A DNA stretch of 64,000 nucleotides from Garicola koreensis (GCF_014195445.1 NZ_JACIBT010000002.1:62001-126000), one strand, 5' to 3'. Counted from the stretch's first letter, positions 32,344-41,214 are shown. A program made the numbers and translations. The notes: generated by a model not told the origin, from the letters alone.

Positions 32344-33828
32344 CTGCAGCCGGTCCACGGAGGACAGCCAGCCTCCCGAGACCTCAGCGGCGTCCACGTC
32401 TCGGAGCTGGAAGACCCGACCCCCTATTTGGAGGGCGGGGAGCTGCTGCTGACCACCGGAATGCCGCTGGGGGAGGCCGGCTCCATCCGCGACTACGTCT
32501 TGCGGTTGCGCGCCAGAGGCGTCCACGGGCTGGGCCTCGGTTTGGGTCCCTGGCTGTTGCACGTGCCCGAACACCTCAGCGAGGCCTGCATCGAAGCGGG
32601 CATCGACCTGCTGATCATTCCGGACCGGGTGCCGTTCCAAAGCATCTCCCGTGCGTTCTGGGGGATCTCGGCCCGCAGCGGCAAAGCCGACCTGATGGGC
32701 AGCCTGGGTACCCAGACTGCCCTCGCCCGGGCGGCGATGCGCTTAGACGCTGCTTCCGCAGTGATCCGCGGCCTGGCCCAGGAGCTCGACGGATGGGCCG
32801 CCTATCTGCCTGCTGATTCCAGCGCCGAGACCTCATGGCCGGCCACATTCTGGCCAGCCAGTGTGCAGAGTCTGCTGCCGCGGCTGCGAGCGGAGACGCT
32901 GCGGCTCAACCGCACCGGCGTGCACTCTGCTGCGACTTTTCAGCTGAAGGGCCGGCCGGTGGTGGAGTACCCCATCGCCGACGGCGAGAAGATCCTCGGA
33001 TTCCTGGCCGTGGGGCCCGGGCGAGCGATCACCGCCGCTAATCGGCAGATCATTCTGACCGTCTGCACCCTACTGGCCATCAAAACCAGGCAGCGCCACG
33101 CTGCGGTGAGCACTGCGGCAACCTTCGCCGCGTCGGTGGCGAAGCTGCTGTTGCAGGGCCACCCGGAGGCCGCCCGAACCGTGGCGGAAGATGCCGGCCT
33201 GCCGGATCTGCCGCCTCGGGTGAGGATCCTAGCGCTGCAGCGCCCGCACGCCCACACCCCGTACGACGACGCCGCCCTGCTGCGCACCGCAGCCGCTTTG
33301 CCCAGGGCCGATGGTCTGCCGCCATTGGGGCCGAGGCTGGAGACCTGCCAGCTGCGGCACCAGGAGCCCGACGTCGTCTTCCTGGTGCTCACAGACCACC
33401 AGACGGCAGCGAGCTCTGAGTCGGCGCCGGGCCCCGATCAGGTGGTCGATCTAGAGTCTGCGGAGCTGGTTGGGGGACTGGCTGCGGCGCTGAGTGAACC
33501 CATCCTCCTCAGTGAGGCGGCCAGTGAGATGGCGAACCTGCGGCGTGCACTGCGCCACGCTCCGGCAGGCACAGTGGTGGGCACCGCTGATGCGGGGCAG
33601 ACGCGCGCCCAAGGGTGGGTGAGGACCTTATCGCAGCACCGGGGCCCGGATTTGGTGAGCACCGTCGCGGCCTATCTGCGGCACCGCGGGCACTGGGAGA
33701 ACGTGGCCCGCGAGCTCAGCCTGCATCGCAACTCCGTGCGCCACCGCATCGGCATCGCGCAGTCCCTCTTGGGCGTCGACCTCAACGATCCGGACGTGTT
33801 CGCGCCCCTGTGGCTGGCGCTGCGCTAG
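32302..33828 (+). CDS. PucR-family transcriptional regulator (intact copy)
   Basis: This roughly 508-residue regulator has an N-terminal PucR sensory domain (about 15-130, LEDPTPYLEGGELLLTTGMPL), a central GGDEF-like/CdaR region and a C-terminal CdaR-type HTH (NVARELSLHRNSVRHRIGIAQSLLGVDL). Such proteins activate purine, amine or amide catabolism genes in response to a pathway metabolite. ATG 32302 is preferred to the upstream GTG 32287 because in the decayed copy the GTG is followed by a stop, and both copies share the MVTLLEL start. It lies divergent from a cupin and downstream of the amidohydrolase-symporter-amidase run, which it probably regulates. Confidence 0.9.
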   Translation: MVTLLELSTELGSDLQPVHGGQPASRDLSGVHVSELEDPTPYLEGGELLLTTGMPLGEAGSIRDYVLRLRARGVHGLGLGLGPWLLHVPEHLSEACIEAGIDLLIIPDRVPFQSISRAFWGISARSGKADLMGSLGTQTALARAAMRLDAASAVIRGLAQELDGWAAYLPADSSAETSWPATFWPASVQSLLPRLRAETLRLNRTGVHSAATFQLKGRPVVEYPIADGEKILGFLAVGPGRAITAANRQIILTVCTLLAIKTRQRHAAVSTAATFAASVAKLLLQGHPEAARTVAEDAGLPDLPPRVRILALQRPHAHTPYDDAALLRTAAALPRADGLPPLGPRLETCQLRHQEPDVVFLVLTDHQTAASSESAPGPDQVVDLESAELVGGLAAALSEPILLSEAASEMANLRRALRHAPAGTVVGTADAGQTRAQGWVRTLSQHRGPDLVSTVAAYLRHRGHWENVARELSLHRNSVRHRIGIAQSLLGVDLNDPDVFAPLWLALR

Positions 33829-33903
33829 CGTGGAAGCAGCTCCATAGCTCCGCCCAGGGCGGCGCGCCGGTCGAAGGTGACCGTTGCCGACGTCATGACG
33901 TCG

Positions 33904-34203
33904 TCATTCTGAGCTGCGCTTCAGTTCGATCTCCACGAAACTGCACTCAGTGTGTGATTCATTGACCACATTGTGTGTGGACCCCGCAGACCTCTGATAG
34001 CTGGACCCTGGAACCAGATGATTATCGGCGGTGCCACCAGCAGTCTTGACCTTCAGGGTGCCGGGGGAGACAGGCACCACCACATAGTCGTACTCATGGG
34101 TGTGAGTTCCTGTCTGCGTGCCAGGAGGAAAATCCCACCTGGTGACCCGGACCTGGTCGTCGTCGATCTGAACGGTTGCCCTCGCCGTTGCACTCTCGCT
34201 CAT
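33904..34203 (-). CDS. Small cupin protein, paralogue of 31874-32170
   Basis: This 99-residue cupin has GTQTGTHTHEYDYVVVPVSPG (HTH metal ligands) and AGSTHNVVNESHTECSFVEIELK. ATG 34203 starts the conserved MSESATARATVQID segment, and an in-frame upstream start adds only 18 residues without support. It converges on pucR. It lies just outside the pucR-bracketed island, so it is likely the ancestral copy or its duplicate. Confidence 0.8.
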   Translation of the reverse strand: MSESATARATVQIDDDQVRVTRWDFPPGTQTGTHTHEYDYVVVPVSPGTLKVKTAGGTADNHLVPGSSYQRSAGSTHNVVNESHTECSFVEIELKRSSE

Positions 34204-34286
34204 ACGATGAACTCTACTCAAGGCACCCTCGTCTTCAACCACGGCTCTGGCAGGCAACGACGTTCCTCGATAGACCAGTCAGCTCC

Positions 34287-35234
34287 TCAGCGGTGAGAAC
34301 TGCCGGTGCGTGAGCGGGGCACGAAGCGTCGAGCCCCGCGCAGCCGCGGCATCAGCCGCAGAGACAGAATGGCCGCACCCGGGGCAGTGGAGGCCAGCGC
34401 CAACACCCCATAGCCGACGGAGACCCTGACCCCGGCGTCGGAGGCGAGCCCGTTGAGGGAGAAGCTCCACGCCGCTGCGACCTCTCGGATGCCCCAGCCT
34501 CCCACCCCTACCGGCACTGACATTCCGGCCAAGGCCACCGCCGCGGAGCTGGGCAGCACAGTCACCGGTGCGGAGGGGGCCAGCACGGCAACCGACACCA
34601 TGAAGAGAGACGCGAAGCACATCCACCCCAGCACGGAGAGCAGCACCACCTGCACGATCGCCGCCCAGGGAAGACGACGCAGCCAACGGGTGGCGATCAG
34701 CACAGCCACCAGTGCCGCGGTCAGACACCCGATCCCGGCCAGTGGGGCAAGGGGCAGCAGCACCGCCCCGCCGGCGGTGAACACCACAGCACTGCCGACC
34801 AGCCGTTCCGTGGCCATGGCGGCGAACCCTCTGGCCAATGCACCACGGCGTGAGGAGGCTTCGGCATCGGTGCTGTCATCGGCGGCTCGCAGCGCGTCGC
34901 CGGCGATTCCTCCGGGCAGCACACTGTTCAGAAACGCCGCCTGCCAACAACGAGCCACAGCCGCGCCGACGCCGATGTCTATGCCGTGGTGCCGGGCCAC
35001 GATCCGCCACCGGGCGGCCTGGGTCACCACCCCGGCGCCGCCGAGCACCCCTGCCACAGCGAAAGTCCACCAGGGCAGCCCGCGAAGCGCAGAGGTGAAG
35101 TTCTCCGGACCCCACAGTGCGACGACGACCCACAGGATCGCCGCTGTCAGAAGCACCTGGCCGGCACCGACTGCCACCGTGCGCCAGGACGGGCGTGCGG
35201 CCCGGTTTCGGTGGGTCTGCCCGCGGGCGATCAT
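34287..35234 (-). CDS. Lysylphosphatidylglycerol synthase TM-region / UPF0104-like integral membrane protein
   Basis: This 315-residue protein has about eight hydrophobic spans. The SVLPGGIAGDALRA motif around residue 110 is the hallmark of the LPG-synthase TM / UPF0104 family; these proteins carry or flip lipid-linked substrates and have no aminoacyl transfer domain here. It closes a packed minus-strand series with a methyltransferase, a glycosyltransferase and a CDP-alcohol phosphatidyltransferase (3-6 base gaps or overlaps), and a role in moving their lipid product is the natural inference. Confidence 0.82.
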   Translation of the reverse strand: MIARGQTHRNRAARPSWRTVAVGAGQVLLTAAILWVVVALWGPENFTSALRGLPWWTFAVAGVLGGAGVVTQAARWRIVARHHGIDIGVGAAVARCWQAAFLNSVLPGGIAGDALRAADDSTDAEASSRRGALARGFAAMATERLVGSAVVFTAGGAVLLPLAPLAGIGCLTAALVAVLIATRWLRRLPWAAIVQVVLLSVLGWMCFASLFMVSVAVLAPSAPVTVLPSSAAVALAGMSVPVGVGGWGIREVAAAWSFSLNGLASDAGVRVSVGYGVLALASTAPGAAILSLRLMPRLRGARRFVPRSRTGSSHR

Positions 35235-35237
35235 CGC

Positions 35238-36113
35238 TCAGCCCGCAGACGCGCTCGCCGGGGCATCCGGGACACTGACCACATCGTGGTGTCCCACACG
35301 CACGCTCAGCTCGCCGCGCCGCAGCTGCTGCACACGCCGCTGCACCCACTGCGCAGCCGCTTCGGCCAGCGCGGGGTCGAACTCCGCGGCAGCTTGGGCA
35401 CGATCCCTCAGGTACCGTTCGACAAACTCGGCTCGTGAGGCATCGAGCAGCCAGTCGGTCTGCGTAAGCTCCACGTGTGCTCCGAGGTCCCGCAGCTGCG
35501 CGGCGAGAGTCTCAGCGGCGTCGGGTCCCAACAGGTCTCCACGGCGCTGATGAGCATCGAAGGCCGCAGCGATCCTCTGATCCACCGGGTCGGCAGGGGT
35601 GAGGGACACCTCGCCGGTGACCGTCAGGCTCAGCACGGCCGCCGCCCCGGATGCGCTGATCGTCTCAGCGATCAGCGCGGTCTGCCGGGCTGAGAGTAGG
35701 TCCAGCAGTGCCGCGCAGGTGACCAGCGCCGGAGCCTGCGCAGGCATCAGCTGCGGCAGCTGATCCACTGAGCCGACCATACGAGTCGTCGCTGCCACCT
35801 GCTCAGCGTCTGTGGCTGTGCTCGATTCCAGAAGGTCGGCATCATGGTCCAGCAGAATCCACCGCTGGGGCACCTGCAGCCGCGGAGCCAACCACGCCTG
35901 ATTCGACCCGGTGCCAGCCCCAAGGTCAATCACCACCGCAGCATCATGGGGACCGAGACCCGCGCGCAGCCACGAGCTGACACGATCAACCAGGTGGGCA
36001 GAGCTCTGCCGCGCCCGGTGGTCTGCTTCGCGCCTGAACCCCAGCCAATCAGCGGCAACGGGACGGCTCACCACTGCAGTGCTCTGCGAAGCTGGGTCGC
36101 GGTCTGCCTCCAT
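35238..36113 (-). CDS. Class I SAM-dependent methyltransferase in a glycolipid-like cluster
   Basis: This is a protein of up to 291 residues. The SAM-binding motif is VVIDLGAGTGSNQAWLAPRL (about 65-85), then WILLDHDADLLES as motif II. The C-terminal half varies. ATG 36113 overlaps the preceding gene by about 46 bases; GTG 36071 or 36074 would overlap by only a few bases and leave the fold complete, so the start is uncertain. Between a GT4 glycosyltransferase and an LPG-like membrane protein, it may methylate the lipid or sugar product. Confidence 0.75.
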   Translation of the reverse strand: MEADRDPASQSTAVVSRPVAADWLGFRREADHRARQSSAHLVDRVSSWLRAGLGPHDAAVVIDLGAGTGSNQAWLAPRLQVPQRWILLDHDADLLESSTATDAEQVAATTRMVGSVDQLPQLMPAQAPALVTCAALLDLLSARQTALIAETISASGAAAVLSLTVTGEVSLTPADPVDQRIAAAFDAHQRRGDLLGPDAAETLAAQLRDLGAHVELTQTDWLLDASRAEFVERYLRDRAQAAAEFDPALAEAAAQWVQRRVQQLRRGELSVRVGHHDVVSVPDAPASASAG

Positions 36114-37168
36114 GTGCGGAGTCTATCCCGATGTGCTGCGGCATTGGCACGCCATCGGGATCGCAGCTCCTGGTGCTGAAGCCACTGCTCCAGCGCTTCA
36201 GTCCACGCGGCCGCGTCACAGGGGTCCACCGCCCGGCCAGGCAGGCTCCAGAAATGTTCAGAGCACGCCGGGTCCTGCCCCGCTGCCAGCGCTTCCTCAG
36301 CCCCGGTGCCGGCACCCACCAGTGCCGGCACCCCGCGGGCGAGACCCTCGGTGACGACCATGCCGTAGGTCTCCGCCAGCGAGGGCAGAACCAGCAGGTC
36401 AGCCGCATTCCACAGGCGCTGAAGTCGCTCACCGGTGACAGCCCCGGTCAGCTGCACCCGGCCGCGGCACCGTTGGGCGGCTGCGGTCACCGAGTGCACA
36501 TAGTCCTGGTCCGGACCAGCAGGTCCGGCGATAGTCAGCTGCCAGCCAACAGAGTCCAGCGGTTCAAGGGCCTGAAGAAGCAGCAGCGGGTTCTTTCTTG
36601 GGGTGATCGCCCCCAGGAACAGCAGCCGAGGAGGTGAGCTGCCGTCAACCAGCGGGGCAGGATCGGTGCCCGGTGCGGCCACCTGCGTGGGCAGCGCCCC
36701 ATAACGAGCCCGCAGATCCGCTCGCGCCCATTCACTGGTGCACACCACGGTGCTCGCCTGCTGCAGCGCGTGACGCTCCATCGCTTGTGCCGAGGCCCGT
36801 TCTGCAGCGCTGAGGCCGGTCTCAGCCGGCAGCGGCAGGTGCATCAGCACGCTCACCTGCACCCCAGACGCCCGAGCACCAGCAATCTGCTGTGGTGCCG
36901 CCGAGGCGATGATCCCATCGACCAGCACCGAGCTGTACCGCAGCAGAAGCTCACTCAGCGCCCGCCGCGCGTGGTCATCAGGGTCAGGCCACGCGCCCTC
37001 GAGCCTCTCCTGGACCACATCCACCCCGTCCTCCTTCCAGACCTTCAGGACCTCACGGTTGTAGGTCAGCCCGCCGCTGGGACCGGGGAGATCTCGCGGC
37101 ACGACGACGGCGCGGCCAGTGCCACTGCGCCCAGCCCGGGTGCGCGGCGCCTCGGCAGGCAGACTCAT
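36068..37168 (-). CDS. GT4-family glycosyltransferase
   Basis: This 366-residue retaining glycosyltransferase transfers a sugar from an NDP-sugar. N-terminal segment PGPSGGLTYNREV is the first Rossmann acceptor side. The C-terminal domain carries RLLFLGAITPRKNPLLLLQAL, then AADLLVLPSLAETYGMVVTEGLARGVPALV with the E-x7-E catalytic motif (ETYGMVVTE). It starts at 37168, six bases after the stop of the CDP-alcohol phosphatidyltransferase, and its end overlaps the methyltransferase start, a run that looks cotranscribed. Confidence 0.88.
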   Translation of the reverse strand: MSLPAEAPRTRAGRSGTGRAVVVPRDLPGPSGGLTYNREVLKVWKEDGVDVVQERLEGAWPDPDDHARRALSELLLRYSSVLVDGIIASAAPQQIAGARASGVQVSVLMHLPLPAETGLSAAERASAQAMERHALQQASTVVCTSEWARADLRARYGALPTQVAAPGTDPAPLVDGSSPPRLLFLGAITPRKNPLLLLQALEPLDSVGWQLTIAGPAGPDQDYVHSVTAAAQRCRGRVQLTGAVTGERLQRLWNAADLLVLPSLAETYGMVVTEGLARGVPALVGAGTGAEEALAAGQDPACSEHFWSLPGRAVDPCDAAAWTEALEQWLQHQELRSRWRANAAAHRDRLRTWRQTATQLRRALQW

Positions 37169-37174
37169 CGGCAG

Positions 37175-37948
37175 CTACCCGGCCTGTCCCTGGGTCTCTC
37201 CCGGGGCGGGGCCGTCGGTGCGGGCCTCGCGTTCTAAGGCGAACACGTCTCGGCCGAAGGACAGAAGCAGGGCACCCAGCGCGGCAGCGGCCAGGCCAGT
37301 GGCCAACACCACCGGCACCACAGGTGCCAGTCCAACGACCAGCGCGGTGGCCTGGAACCCGGCCACGGCCTTGCGGAAACGGCTGAAGGTGCTTGGTCTC
37401 TGCCACACGGGCCGGATGAGCGACACCGCGAGGAACAGGTAGCGCATCAGTCCAATCAGCAGCACCCACCAGCCCACGGTCATCGCCAGTAGGGCGGAGA
37501 GCACCAACAGGGCCGCCGCGTCAGCCTCAGCATCAAAGCGTGCTCCAGCCTCGGTGCTGGTGCCCACATGCCTGGCCACCCACCCGTCGACGGCGTCGAG
37601 CACCGTGGCCATCAAGGCTGCGATCAGCACCGTCCAGGTGCGCGCGGCCAACTCGTCCATGCTGGTCAGCACCAGCGCCGCGGTGAGCACACCGACCAGC
37701 GCCACCCGCACCAGCGTCACCCGGTCCGCACTGGTGATTCGTTCCGTCCGGCGCAGCACGGACTTCACGGCGACAGCAGGTATGACCAGTGAGGAGGCCA
37801 CACTGAGCGCGGTCACCCCCGCACCGGCAGCGCAGAGTGCACTGAGCCCCCAGGAGCCCAGGGCGGCAGCTGTGAGGACGCCGACCGCTTCAGCGCCGCC
37901 CGCGGAGCCTCCATGGGCTCCTGCAGATGCCGCAGGCTTGCTGGTCAT
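37175..37948 (-). CDS. CDP-alcohol phosphatidyltransferase
   Basis: This roughly 257-residue integral membrane enzyme joins a CDP-activated lipid to an alcohol such as inositol, glycerol or a polyol. The full family signature D-x2-DG-x2-AR-x8-G-x3-D-x3-D is present in DAVDGWVARHVGTSTEAGARFDAEAD. There are about six membrane spans. ATG 37948 is preferred (MTSKPAAS) over the longer frame. It is the first gene of the minus-strand glycolipid-like operon. The alcohol acceptor is unknown. Confidence 0.86.
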   Translation of the reverse strand: MTSKPAASAGAHGGSAGGAEAVGVLTAAALGSWGLSALCAAGAGVTALSVASSLVIPAVAVKSVLRRTERITSADRVTLVRVALVGVLTAALVLTSMDELAARTWTVLIAALMATVLDAVDGWVARHVGTSTEAGARFDAEADAAALLVLSALLAMTVGWWVLLIGLMRYLFLAVSLIRPVWQRPSTFSRFRKAVAGFQATALVVGLAPVVPVVLATGLAAAALGALLLSFGRDVFALEREARTDGPAPGETQGQAG

Positions 37949-38161
37949 CAGTGCCGAACTCCTCCTGGGCGACGTGGGGAACAACCGGGTGGGGCACAAT
38001 CCCGTAGGTCGCAACCCCGCAGGCCACAGCCCCGTGACGATTGCTCAGTCTACTGGGCCGCCTGCTCGCCTCCTCGCCTGCTCGCCAGCTCGTGGCAGCC
38101 GTGGGGTCGGCAGACCGGACCGCCCCCGGACCCTTCCGCGCGGCTCCGAGGGACGATTGCA

Positions 38162-38177
38162 TACCCCCGGGGGTATA
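38162..38177. promoter_or_regulatory. CstR-type operator 1 (perfect 16-bp palindrome)
   Basis: ATACCCCCGGGGGTAT is fully symmetric and sits 66 bases before the CstB-like start. The pattern is the class bound by CsoR/CstR repressors. A second related palindrome lies 34 bases downstream, about three DNA turns, which would suit cooperative binding of two tetramers. Confidence 0.8.
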
Positions 38178-38195
38178 CGGCATACTAGTAATCAA

Positions 38196-38211
38196 TACCC
38201 CCTAGGGTATG
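38196..38211. promoter_or_regulatory. CstR-type operator 2
   Basis: ATACCCCCTAGGGTAT is an imperfect version of the palindrome, 32 bases before the CstB-like start codon and probably overlapping the promoter or 5' leader. It shows the same GC-tract and flanking ATA/TAT as the site at 38162. Confidence 0.75.
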
Positions 38212-38242
38212 TAAATGAACTCGATAGAAGGGAACCCTTCTC

Positions 38243-39634
38243 ATGCTTTTGGAACGTGTCTACGACGAAGATCTTGCCCAAGCCAGCTACCTCATCGGCT
38301 GCCAGTCCACCGGCGAAGCCATTGTGATCGATGGCCGCCGCGACGCCGGGCAGTACTTCGACCTCGCAGCAAACCACGGCATGCGGATTACCAAAGTGGC
38401 CGAGACCCACATCCACGCCGACTATCTCTCCGGGACTCGTGAGATCGCTGCCGCTGCCGGTGTGCCGCTCTACGTCTCCGGAGAAGGCGGTCAGGACTGG
38501 CAGTACGGCTTCGAAGCCAACCGCCTGCACCACGGTGACGCGATCACCCTGGGCAACATTCGTATCGAAGCTCGGCACACCCCGGGCCACACCCCAGAGC
38601 ACCTGGTCTTCCTGGTCACCGACGGGGCCTTCAGCGACGACCCGGGCTACATGATCTCCGGTGACTTCGTCTTCGCCGGGGACCTGGGCCGACCGGATCT
38701 GCTGGATGAGGCCGCTGGCGGTCAGGACACCCGCTTCGAAGGTGCCAAGCAGATCTTCAAGAGCCTGAAGAACGAATTCATCACCCTGCCGGATCACATC
38801 CTGGTCTACCCGGGACACGGCGCTGGCAGCGCCTGCGGCAAGGCCCTCGGGGCGCTGCCGGCCACCTCAGTGGGCTACGAGCGGCTCAACGCCTGGTGGA
38901 GCAAGTACCTGGAGAACGACGACGAGCTGGGCTTCGTCGACGAGCTGCTCCACGGCCAGCCCGACGCCCACGCCTACTTCGGGCGGATGAAGCGGGAGAA
39001 CCGCGACGGACCCCAGGTGCTCGGCGAACGCACGCCGCTTCCGGAGATGACCGCCCACCAGGTGCGCACCGCCATCGAAGAGGACCGTATCGTCTTCGTC
39101 GATACCCGCAGCCACCCCCAGGTCCACGAGGGCACGGTGCTGGGATCCATCAACGTTCCTGCCGACGGCAAGACCGCAAGCTTCGGCGCCTGGGCCTATG
39201 ACCCGGAGCGGCACACTCGTCCGCTGGTAGTCCTGGCTGAAGATGCCGAGGACGCAGAGCGCCAGCGTGCACACTTCATGCGAGTCGGCATCGACAGCGT
39301 GGCAGGGTTCGTCACCTCCCTGGACGGGCTTCCGCTGACCCAGCCATCAACGATCACCCCGCAGGAGCTGGAAGACTTCGACCCGGCTCTGCTACTGGAT
39401 GTGCGCAACAAATCCGAGCACTCCGACGGCCACATCCCAGGATCCACGCAGCTCAGTGCCGGACGCGTGCTGTGGAACCTGGACGAGCTGCCCGACAGCG
39501 GCCCGATCGTGACCTACTGCCAGTCCGGACGCCGCAACTCTGTCGCCGCCAGCGCCCTGCGCCGGGAAGGCTACGACGTGCGCGAGCTTCTCGGCAGCTA
39601 CGCCGGCTGGCAGGAAGCCCAGGCAGCCGCCTGA
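38243..39634 (+). CDS. cstB: CstB-like persulfide dioxygenase with two rhodanese domains
   Basis: The 463-residue enzyme would oxidise low-molecular-weight persulfides. Residues about 1-240 are a metallo-beta-lactamase fold with ligands in THIHAD (56, 58, 60), TPGHTPEH and GDFVFAGDLGRPDL. Residues about 260-355 are a rhodanese-like domain with no cysteine (VVLAEDAED at its active loop), and about 365-463 a catalytic rhodanese (TYCQSGRRNS, Cys426). This is the same three-domain order as Staphylococcus aureus CstB. It starts at ATG 38243 behind two operator palindromes and heads the cst operon. Confidence 0.92.
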   Translation: MLLERVYDEDLAQASYLIGCQSTGEAIVIDGRRDAGQYFDLAANHGMRITKVAETHIHADYLSGTREIAAAAGVPLYVSGEGGQDWQYGFEANRLHHGDAITLGNIRIEARHTPGHTPEHLVFLVTDGAFSDDPGYMISGDFVFAGDLGRPDLLDEAAGGQDTRFEGAKQIFKSLKNEFITLPDHILVYPGHGAGSACGKALGALPATSVGYERLNAWWSKYLENDDELGFVDELLHGQPDAHAYFGRMKRENRDGPQVLGERTPLPEMTAHQVRTAIEEDRIVFVDTRSHPQVHEGTVLGSINVPADGKTASFGAWAYDPERHTRPLVVLAEDAEDAERQRAHFMRVGIDSVAGFVTSLDGLPLTQPSTITPQELEDFDPALLLDVRNKSEHSDGHIPGSTQLSAGRVLWNLDELPDSGPIVTYCQSGRRNSVAASALRREGYDVRELLGSYAGWQEAQAAA

Positions 39635-39688
39635 GCCTGCCTCATCAGCGCTGAACCCTACGACCCCTCTGTGAAAGGAACACCCCAG

Positions 39689-40318
39689 ATGCCGACTGCG
39701 ACAACCACCGCACCGACCACCTCAGCAACACCCATCAGCCCAACAGAGCTGGCTGAACGCTTGGACGCTCAGACGCCGCCCCTGCTGATGGACGTCCGGA
39801 CGGCCGTTGAATACGACACTCTGCGGATCCCCGGCTCGCACAACGTCCCGCTGGATCTGCTGCAGAAGAACTGCTCGGCGCTCGCCGAACAGCTGGACGG
39901 CGAAGTGGTGCTGATCTGCCAGACCGGCAACAGGGCGAACCAGGCCAGGCAGCACCTGCAGGATGCCGGCGTGGAGTCAGTCCGCGTGCTGGAAGGCGGA
40001 GTGGCCGCCATGGAGAGTGCCCGCGCCGAGCACACTCGGCGCGGAAGCAGCCGTTGGGCTATGGACCGCCAGGTGCGCATGGTGGCCGGGTCACTGGTGC
40101 TCACGGGATTCTTGGGCAGCAAGCTCATCTCGCCGAAGCTGGGCTACCTGGCTGGCGCCATCGGCGCCGGACTGACGTTCTCAGCACTGACGAACTCCTG
40201 CGCCATGGCATCCGCCCTGCAGAAGATGCCGTGGAACCAGGTGGACGCTGATCCCACCCTCCAGAAGCTCATCGATGAGATCCCCGTCTCGCTGCAGGTG
40301 CAGGTTCCGCAGCCGTGA
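39689..40318 (+). CDS. Rhodanese fused to a C-terminal DUF2892 membrane segment
   Basis: This is a 209-residue protein. The rhodanese domain (about 15-115) has the active cysteine Cys77 in VLICQTGNRAN. The C-terminal part (about 125-190, RWAMDRQVRMVAGSLVLTGFLGSKL) is a DUF2892-like pair of hydrophobic spans that would tether the sulfurtransferase to the membrane. ATG 39689 lies behind AAAGGAACACC. The stop overlaps the tauE start (GTGA), so translation is probably coupled. Confidence 0.88.
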   Translation: MPTATTTAPTTSATPISPTELAERLDAQTPPLLMDVRTAVEYDTLRIPGSHNVPLDLLQKNCSALAEQLDGEVVLICQTGNRANQARQHLQDAGVESVRVLEGGVAAMESARAEHTRRGSSRWAMDRQVRMVAGSLVLTGFLGSKLISPKLGYLAGAIGAGLTFSALTNSCAMASALQKMPWNQVDADPTLQKLIDEIPVSLQVQVPQP

Positions 40319-41214
40319 GCACCGGACTCATCGTCGCGTTGGTCCTCGCCGTCGGGATCGGACTCTCTCTGGGTCTGCTCGGCGGCGGGGGCACTATCCT
40401 GGCGGTGCCCCTGCTCACCTATGTGGCGGGAATGTCACCGCAGGAGGCCATCGCCTCATCGATGTTCATCATCGGGGTGACCGCACTGATCAGCGTCGGG
40501 GCCCACGCCCGGCGCGGCAACGTGCACTGGCGCACCGGACTGATCTTCGCAGTCGCCAGTATGGTCGGCGCCTTCGGCGGCGGAGCCCTGGGCAGCCAGC
40601 TGCCGGGAGTGGTGCTGATGGTCGCTTTCAGCATCATGATGCTGGTCACGGCGCTGGCCATGGTGGTCGACCGCCGAACTCCCTCTGCGGCCAAGAAGGA
40701 GAAGCCGCCCATCCTGAAGATTGCCGCTGAAGGTCTGGTGGTCGGCCTCGTCACCGGTATGGTCGGCGCAGGCGGCGGCTTCCTGGTGGTGCCTACCTTG
40801 GTGCTGCTGGGCGGACTGGCGATGCCGGCGGCGGTGGGAACATCGCTGCTGATCATCGCCTTGAAATCTTTCAGCGGCATGGCCGGCTATTTGACCTCGG
40901 TGAGCATCGACTGGACCCCGGTGCTGATGATCACTGCGGTGACGGTCGTCGGCGCCGTGGCCGGATCGGCGCTGAGCAAGCACGTGCCGGAGCAGGCTCT
41001 GAAGACGGCCTTCGGCTACTTCGTGCTGGGCATGGGCGTCGTCGTGCTTATCCAAGAGCTGCCTATGATCTATGGGGTGAGCACGGCCGCGTGCATCGTG
41101 GTGCTGCTGATGGGGCTGCGGCTGCGCCGCCGTCGTAGGATCAGCTCATCGGCTGACGGGGATGAAACGGATCAACTCAGCAAGATTGCTGCCGCAGCAA
41201 GGAGGAACTTATGA
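40315..41214 (+). CDS. TauE/SafE-family sulfite (organosulfonate) exporter
   Basis: This 299-residue membrane protein has about eight spans: GLLGGGGTILAVPLLTYVAGM early and the repeat GMVGAGGGFLVVPTLVLLGGLAMPAAVGTSLLIIALKSF in the second half, both hallmarks of the family. In cst operons this exporter removes sulfite or thiosulfate made by persulfide oxidation. GTG 40315 overlaps the rhodanese stop and its own stop overlaps cstR (ATGA). Confidence 0.9.
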   Translation: MSTGLIVALVLAVGIGLSLGLLGGGGTILAVPLLTYVAGMSPQEAIASSMFIIGVTALISVGAHARRGNVHWRTGLIFAVASMVGAFGGGALGSQLPGVVLMVAFSIMMLVTALAMVVDRRTPSAAKKEKPPILKIAAEGLVVGLVTGMVGAGGGFLVVPTLVLLGGLAMPAAVGTSLLIIALKSFSGMAGYLTSVSIDWTPVLMITAVTVVGAVAGSALSKHVPEQALKTAFGYFVLGMGVVVLIQELPMIYGVSTAACIVVLLMGLRLRRRRRISSSADGDETDQLSKIAAAARRNL

